A stretch of 10,681 nt of DNA, taken from DATJXG01 sp035500455 (GTDB lineage Bacteria > Acidobacteriota > Terriglobia > Terriglobales > Acidobacteriaceae). A program made the translations under genes and the position numbers. The notes under the pieces were generated by a model. It did no database searches. It was not told the origin of the DNA and saw only the letters and a program-made list of their open reading frames with translations. The stretch lies in the NCBI GenBank assembly GCA_035500455.1, contig DATJXG010000389.1:1-10681 (forward strand). The letters are read 5' to 3'. The stretch's first letter is position 1. Each line of letters begins with the position of its first letter. This document shows positions 7,241 to 10,681 of this stretch, piece after piece.

Positions 7241-8727
7241 GTTTTGATCTTGCCGCAAATCGCAGGGTCGGTCCGGACCTGCTGATCACCCTCCCCGTGC
7301 TGTTGCTGGTGATTTTCGCGCTCCCCTGGATCGCTTTTCGCGTGGCCTATCAGCAGTATGTGCTGCTCCTTGTGGGAGTGCTGATTTTTGCGGACATTTG
7401 TTTCACATTTGCGTGGTGGCGCGCCTCCGTCTACCTGTTTGCCGTGTACGTGCTGGTAGAGGGATTCCTCATCAATACGTATTCGGAGCCGGCACTAAAC
7501 TTGCTCAAAGACGTGCAACTCATTTTGATCTTCTTCCGGCTGGCGCTGGCACTGATCGCGCGCCGGACATTCCCGGTGCCTCACACCGGCTGGATCGTTC
7601 CCTACTTCCTGTTCGCCATTTATTACATCGCAGAAATCTTTAATCCGCTGCTTCCCACGATCCTGGTCGGCCTGATTGGGGCCAGAGTCACGCTGGAGTT
7701 TTTTCTTTGTTTCATCGTCGGCTATTGGTTCTTCAACGATCGGGCCCAGGTGATGCGTTTCCTGCAGTTTCACAATTGGGTGAGTATTCCCATTGCTGCT
7801 TTCGGCATCCTTCAATACTTCACCGGGCCCGACTTGCTGCTCCGCATTTCTCCTGGATTTCAGCGGGCCATCTTTTACGCGAACGACCCTAAGAATCCGC
7901 AGGCGGGTTTTTATTTCCGGACAATCTCCACCTTCGCCTCTACTGCGGGCCTTTCCCAATACCTCTGGGTGGCTGCGATACTTTCCATTGCGCTGATGCT
8001 GGTGTCGCCAAGGCCATTCGATAAGATGCTCGCGCGAGTGGCCTTGCTGGTGCAGGCCTGCGGGATCCTCAGCACGGGCAGCCGGGGACCTTTCCTTCTG
8101 CTTTTTGTGTCCATCTTCCTGGGTTTTTGGCTGATGAGACAGATGAAGCAAGCCGTTCTTTCTGCCGCCTTGCTCGTGGCCTGCCTGATTGTTTCCATGC
8201 TCTTTCTTGGTCCGGTGGTGAAGGCGAGATTTGCCAGCCTCCTGGATTTGGACATGATTCGGGACCGCAATATGGCTCTTGCCGTGGGCGAGTTTGGGTA
8301 TGCCATGGAATCGCCCATTGTCGGATACGGTGCCGGGATTGGGTGTGCGGCCGCCAACCGATTGGATCCCAATTTGGATGTCGTCGGCTCGGAAAATCAG
8401 TTTGCGCGAATACGAAACGAGGGAGGGCTGGCAGGTCTGGTCCTGTTTTTCGCCTTGACGGTGGCTCTCTTCGTGGAAACCTGGCGGCAGGCGCGCTGGT
8501 TGCGCGACCCGCAATTCCGAATAATCGGATGTCTTGCCACCACGATTCCCCTGATTAACATCCTGCTGTTTCCGATTGGGCAGCCCTTGGATATCCCTCC
8601 GACAAATTTTTACTTCTGGTTCCTGTTAGGGTTGCTCCAGGCCCTTGTGGTCATGGAGGCTTCAGAGCGCGCGGCTGGCGTTCCGCCTGTCCCGCTCGTG
8701 CGAACGGCGTGGAGCTGGCTTCGCTGA
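7237..8727 (+). CDS. O-antigen ligase/polymerase-like polytopic membrane protein (Wzy_C family)
   Basis: This 496-residue protein has about twelve hydrophobic segments, as in WaaL ligases and Wzy polymerases. Two landmarks support the family: STGSRGPF at 279-286, matching the SRG motif before the large periplasmic region, and ENQFARIRNEGG at 386-397 followed by a hydrophobic segment, matching the EN...E-x-G pattern of these proteins. It would act at the outer face of the inner membrane, joining polyprenyl-linked glycan units or transferring the glycan to an acceptor. Ligase and polymerase cannot be told apart from the sequence. The start is GTG at 7237, overlapping the GT4 stop by four bases, with GGTGGAG eight bases upstream. 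The stop is followed after six bases by the next ATG. Lying among glycosyltransferase genes rather than lipid A-core genes mildly favours a polymerase or a protein-glycan ligase (inference). Confidence 0.88.
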   Translation: MSFDLAANRRVGPDLLITLPVLLLVIFALPWIAFRVAYQQYVLLLVGVLIFADICFTFAWWRASVYLFAVYVLVEGFLINTYSEPALNLLKDVQLILIFFRLALALIARRTFPVPHTGWIVPYFLFAIYYIAEIFNPLLPTILVGLIGARVTLEFFLCFIVGYWFFNDRAQVMRFLQFHNWVSIPIAAFGILQYFTGPDLLLRISPGFQRAIFYANDPKNPQAGFYFRTISTFASTAGLSQYLWVAAILSIALMLVSPRPFDKMLARVALLVQACGILSTGSRGPFLLLFVSIFLGFWLMRQMKQAVLSAALLVACLIVSMLFLGPVVKARFASLLDLDMIRDRNMALAVGEFGYAMESPIVGYGAGIGCAAANRLDPNLDVVGSENQFARIRNEGGLAGLVLFFALTVALFVETWRQARWLRDPQFRIIGCLATTIPLINILLFPIGQPLDIPPTNFYFWFLLGLLQALVVMEASERAAGVPPVPLVRTAWSWLR

Positions 8728-8733
8728 TTGGCC

Positions 8734-10302
8734 ATGGAAAAAGGCCGATTCCAACCGAGCGAGAACTGGATCACCGGCATGGTCTTGCTCTGCCTCGGGA
8801 TTGCTATTCTGCTTACCAACCCTCGATTTACGTTCATGGACGACGAAATCGCCATGATCCAGGACGCCACCGTCCCCATGCAGCAGACCATACATTCGTT
8901 TCTGGCGGGAAACGGGCTGCATCGGCATCCGCCGCTGTACGACTTGATCCTTGCTGGCTGGATGCGCGCCACTGCCGGGCGCGTGAGTCTCCTCCGCGTG
9001 CCGGCAACGGTTTTCTACGTGATTGGACTTTGGTTTGCGATTCAGGCGGCGAGACTCCTGGGAGGCGTTGGGGCGTCGCGCGCGGCGCTTTGGATCGGCG
9101 TGATCTTCCCTTATGGATTCCACTTTGGCCGAGTGGCGGGCTGGTATTCGTTTTCCTTCTTTACGGTAGCCCTGTTAACGTACGCTTACTTTCGGTTCGA
9201 CGAACGGCCGTCGTGGGGAAGATGGGCCGCCCTGGTCGCTGCTTCCGTACTCGCGATATATACGAATTATTTTCTCGCTGTTCTGATTGGGCTGATGGTG
9301 CTGGACTACTGGCTGCGGAATTGGCGTGATTCGAAACGTGTTACGGCCGCCGGCGTGACTTTACTCGTGGTCCTGCTTGGTTTTGCACCCTTGCTCCGGG
9401 CGCTCGAGTTTCGAGTCGCAGCGGACCAGCGCCTCCTGCGACCGGCATATTCGTTAACCACCACTGGGCTTTTCGGTGGCTACAACATCTACACCTTGTT
9501 CGTGAGCGAATCCGTGGCGCCGTGGTTCTGGTATTTCAGCGTGCCTGCCCTGATGGCTATCGCACTGTGCGCTTGCTTCGTCTTGCGGTACGGCCCCGCG
9601 CCCGCGCGCCGTCTCATCATCGGTTTTTCAGCCTGTATTCTGCTCATGACTGCTCTGAATCTGATTAATACGAAGCGGCTCTTGTTTCTTTCCCCCTGGC
9701 TCCTCCTCCCACTCGCGCTGATGGTGGCTGCCCTGCCCCGGCCGAATCTTCGAAAAACCGCAATTATGGCTCTGGGGTTAACCGGAGTGATCGGCTGGTT
9801 CGGGATTTTCTCCCGTCACTACTATGCTGCGCCCCGGCTCATCGAGCCATGGCAGCCTGTGGCTGAACGGGTGGCCGTTGAGGTGAAGAAGGGTGCGGTC
9901 GTGATCGGCAACAACCCTTCGTTCTTCTTCTATCTCACTGAGGCACTCCGCTCCTCCGAGAGTACTGGGACCGATAATTTTGCAGGCACCTATCCCGTGT
10001 ACTTGCAGCACGACGGACTCTTTGACACGAATCAGTGGATCAAGGCGGGGAAGGTGTTCGGAGCCACTACGCTGCTGGTGAAAGGTGCAGCCGACGAGAC
10101 ATTCTGGGGTTCGACGGCGGCCACCGAAGGCGTCCTGGATCAGAACTGCCATCTCGAGGTTGTTGAGCGCGAGTTGCCCGACAGCGGATACGCCCTGAAG
10201 CGACGCTGGTTTGCCGGAGCACAACAGCCCGCTTGGCGCATCGAGGTGCGAACCTACGAATGCCCGGGCAGTAACGAGACGGCGGCGCGGCTGCGCAATT
10301 GA
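8734..10302 (+). CDS. Second GT-C membrane glycosyltransferase (PMT_2/GT39-like)
   Basis: This 522-residue polytopic protein shows the N-terminal pattern of PMT_2-type GT-C enzymes. A first helix (about 12-28) is followed by the acidic loop FMDDEIAMI, with D36, D37 and E38, and then HRHPPLYDL (63-71), the His-Pro-Pro motif preceding the second helix. Many further helices follow, and a C-terminal soluble domain starts near residue 370. Such enzymes use polyprenyl-phosphate sugars on the periplasmic side, so the GT2 product could be the donor (inference). It differs clearly from the GT-C protein at 3285, which has WDES and no HPP motif, so the two are not a recent duplication. I chose the ATG at 8734; an in-frame TTG at 8728, directly after the previous stop, would add two residues. 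The nearest Shine-Dalgarno-like GGAG is at 8711-8714, so initiation may rely on coupling. The acceptor is unknown. Confidence 0.85.
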   Translation: MEKGRFQPSENWITGMVLLCLGIAILLTNPRFTFMDDEIAMIQDATVPMQQTIHSFLAGNGLHRHPPLYDLILAGWMRATAGRVSLLRVPATVFYVIGLWFAIQAARLLGGVGASRAALWIGVIFPYGFHFGRVAGWYSFSFFTVALLTYAYFRFDERPSWGRWAALVAASVLAIYTNYFLAVLIGLMVLDYWLRNWRDSKRVTAAGVTLLVVLLGFAPLLRALEFRVAADQRLLRPAYSLTTTGLFGGYNIYTLFVSESVAPWFWYFSVPALMAIALCACFVLRYGPAPARRLIIGFSACILLMTALNLINTKRLLFLSPWLLLPLALMVAALPRPNLRKTAIMALGLTGVIGWFGIFSRHYYAAPRLIEPWQPVAERVAVEVKKGAVVIGNNPSFFFYLTEALRSSESTGTDNFAGTYPVYLQHDGLFDTNQWIKAGKVFGATTLLVKGAADETFWGSTAATEGVLDQNCHLEVVERELPDSGYALKRRWFAGAQQPAWRIEVRTYECPGSNETAARLRN

Positions 10303-10327
10303 ACGGGGAGACGATACTCTGAAACAG

Positions 10328-10681
10328 GTGACACATCGGGCGGTATCTCAGCGGCCGCTCAGGGTTTTGTTCGTAGACAGTCAGGCGGAGCTTTGCGGGA
10401 CCAGCTTCGCCCTTCTCGCCATGCTGAAATATCTCGATCGTGCCGAGATCGAACCGATTTACGCGTCTGCGACACCGGACGGCGGAGAGATGCCTGCCGA
10501 AGTGGAGAAGCTGGGGATCCCGACGCTCCACGTGGCCGCAGGCAGATTTCGGCAGGTGGTTCGGACGTCGCTGGCTGTGGCGGAGTTTGTTCACTTGATC
10601 CGGAGCCAGGATGTGGATCTCGTTTTTGCCAATACGGGCCATACCCTCCTGTTTGTTCGGCCGGCAGCTATGGCTACTCGC
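10328..10681 (+). CDS. N-terminal part of a family 4-like glycosyltransferase, truncated by the window end
   Basis: The 118 codons present encode RVLFVDSQAELCGTSFALL at about 12-30, then a strand-helix pattern (EVEKLGIPTLHV; a helix ending VHLIRSQ; VDLVFANTGHTLL). This is the N-terminal Rossmann half of a GT-B, GT4-type glycosyltransferase: the first strand, a Gly loop (here ELCGTS, where relatives often have GG) and the 'dvDlvfaNt' strand. The C-terminal donor-binding half lies outside the window. The start is uncertain. GTG at 10328 is the first conventional start, but the best Shine-Dalgarno, GGGGAG at 10305-10310, is ideally spaced from a CTG at 10319 in the same frame. The gene follows the GT-C gene by about 25 bases and probably belongs to the same operon. 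Its role would be cytoplasmic sugar addition; substrates are unknown. Confidence 0.8.
   Translation, partial: MTHRAVSQRPLRVLFVDSQAELCGTSFALLAMLKYLDRAEIEPIYASATPDGGEMPAEVEKLGIPTLHVAAGRFRQVVRTSLAVAEFVHLIRSQDVDLVFANTGHTLLFVRPAAMATR

Noticed and set aside
7495..8514. 339-codon open frame on the minus strand inside the O-antigen ligase-like gene
   Set aside because: It is fully antisense to a well-supported membrane protein. Its composition (rich in His, Gln, Lys, Glu and Arg, with no recognisable motif) is what the complement of hydrophobic codons gives.
10067..10642. 191-codon minus-strand frame across the end of the second GT-C gene and the start of the last gene
   Set aside because: It is antisense to two genes with recognisable protein features and has none of its own.

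Overview
The window is a block of a cell-surface polysaccharide (O-antigen, exopolysaccharide or related glycan) biosynthesis locus from a GC-rich bacterium. The DNA is GC-rich by eye and genes are tightly packed, with ATG and GTG starts and 4-8 bp overlaps. There are no introns, RNA genes, transposases or CRISPR repeats. Protein style would fit Acidobacteriota, Verrucomicrobiota or another GC-rich Gram-negative group, but no phylogenetic marker is present, so the host is an open inference.

Layout. Positions 1-141 hold the C-terminal end of a plus-strand gene, possibly a methyltransferase. After a 145 bp gap with a small hairpin comes a plus-strand membrane acyltransferase of the OafA/acyltransferase-3 family (287-1447). 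It converges on a minus-strand pair: a family 2 polyprenyl-phosphate-type glycosyltransferase (2206-3228) and, overlapping it by 8 bp, a class I SAM methyltransferase (1509-2213). A short divergent region (3229-3284) separates this pair from a plus-strand run of six genes. In order these are a GT-C membrane glycosyltransferase (3285-5042), a second class I methyltransferase (5039-6001), a GT4-type glycosyltransferase (6008-7240), an O-antigen ligase/polymerase-like membrane protein (7237-8727), a second GT-C membrane glycosyltransferase (8734-10302), and the N-terminal part of another GT4-type glycosyltransferase that runs off the window. Spacings of -4, +6, -4, +6 and +25 bp argue for one operon.

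How the genes may work together (inference). Cytoplasmic GT4 enzymes would build the lipid-linked oligosaccharide. The two soluble methyltransferases could methylate sugars or act on precursors. The GT2 enzyme would make polyprenyl-phosphate-linked sugars, which the GT-C enzymes could use on the periplasmic side. The O-antigen ligase-like protein would polymerise or attach the glycan, and the acyltransferase would O-acylate it. No flippase, sugar-nucleotide synthesis gene, initiating phosphoglycosyl transferase or chain-length regulator is visible, so the cluster must extend beyond the window or rely on genes elsewhere.

I see no clearly undescribed system. The features most worth a second look are the GT2/GT-C combination, a GT4 enzyme without the usual EX7E glutamates, the back-to-back starts in the divergent region, and several start-codon ambiguities.
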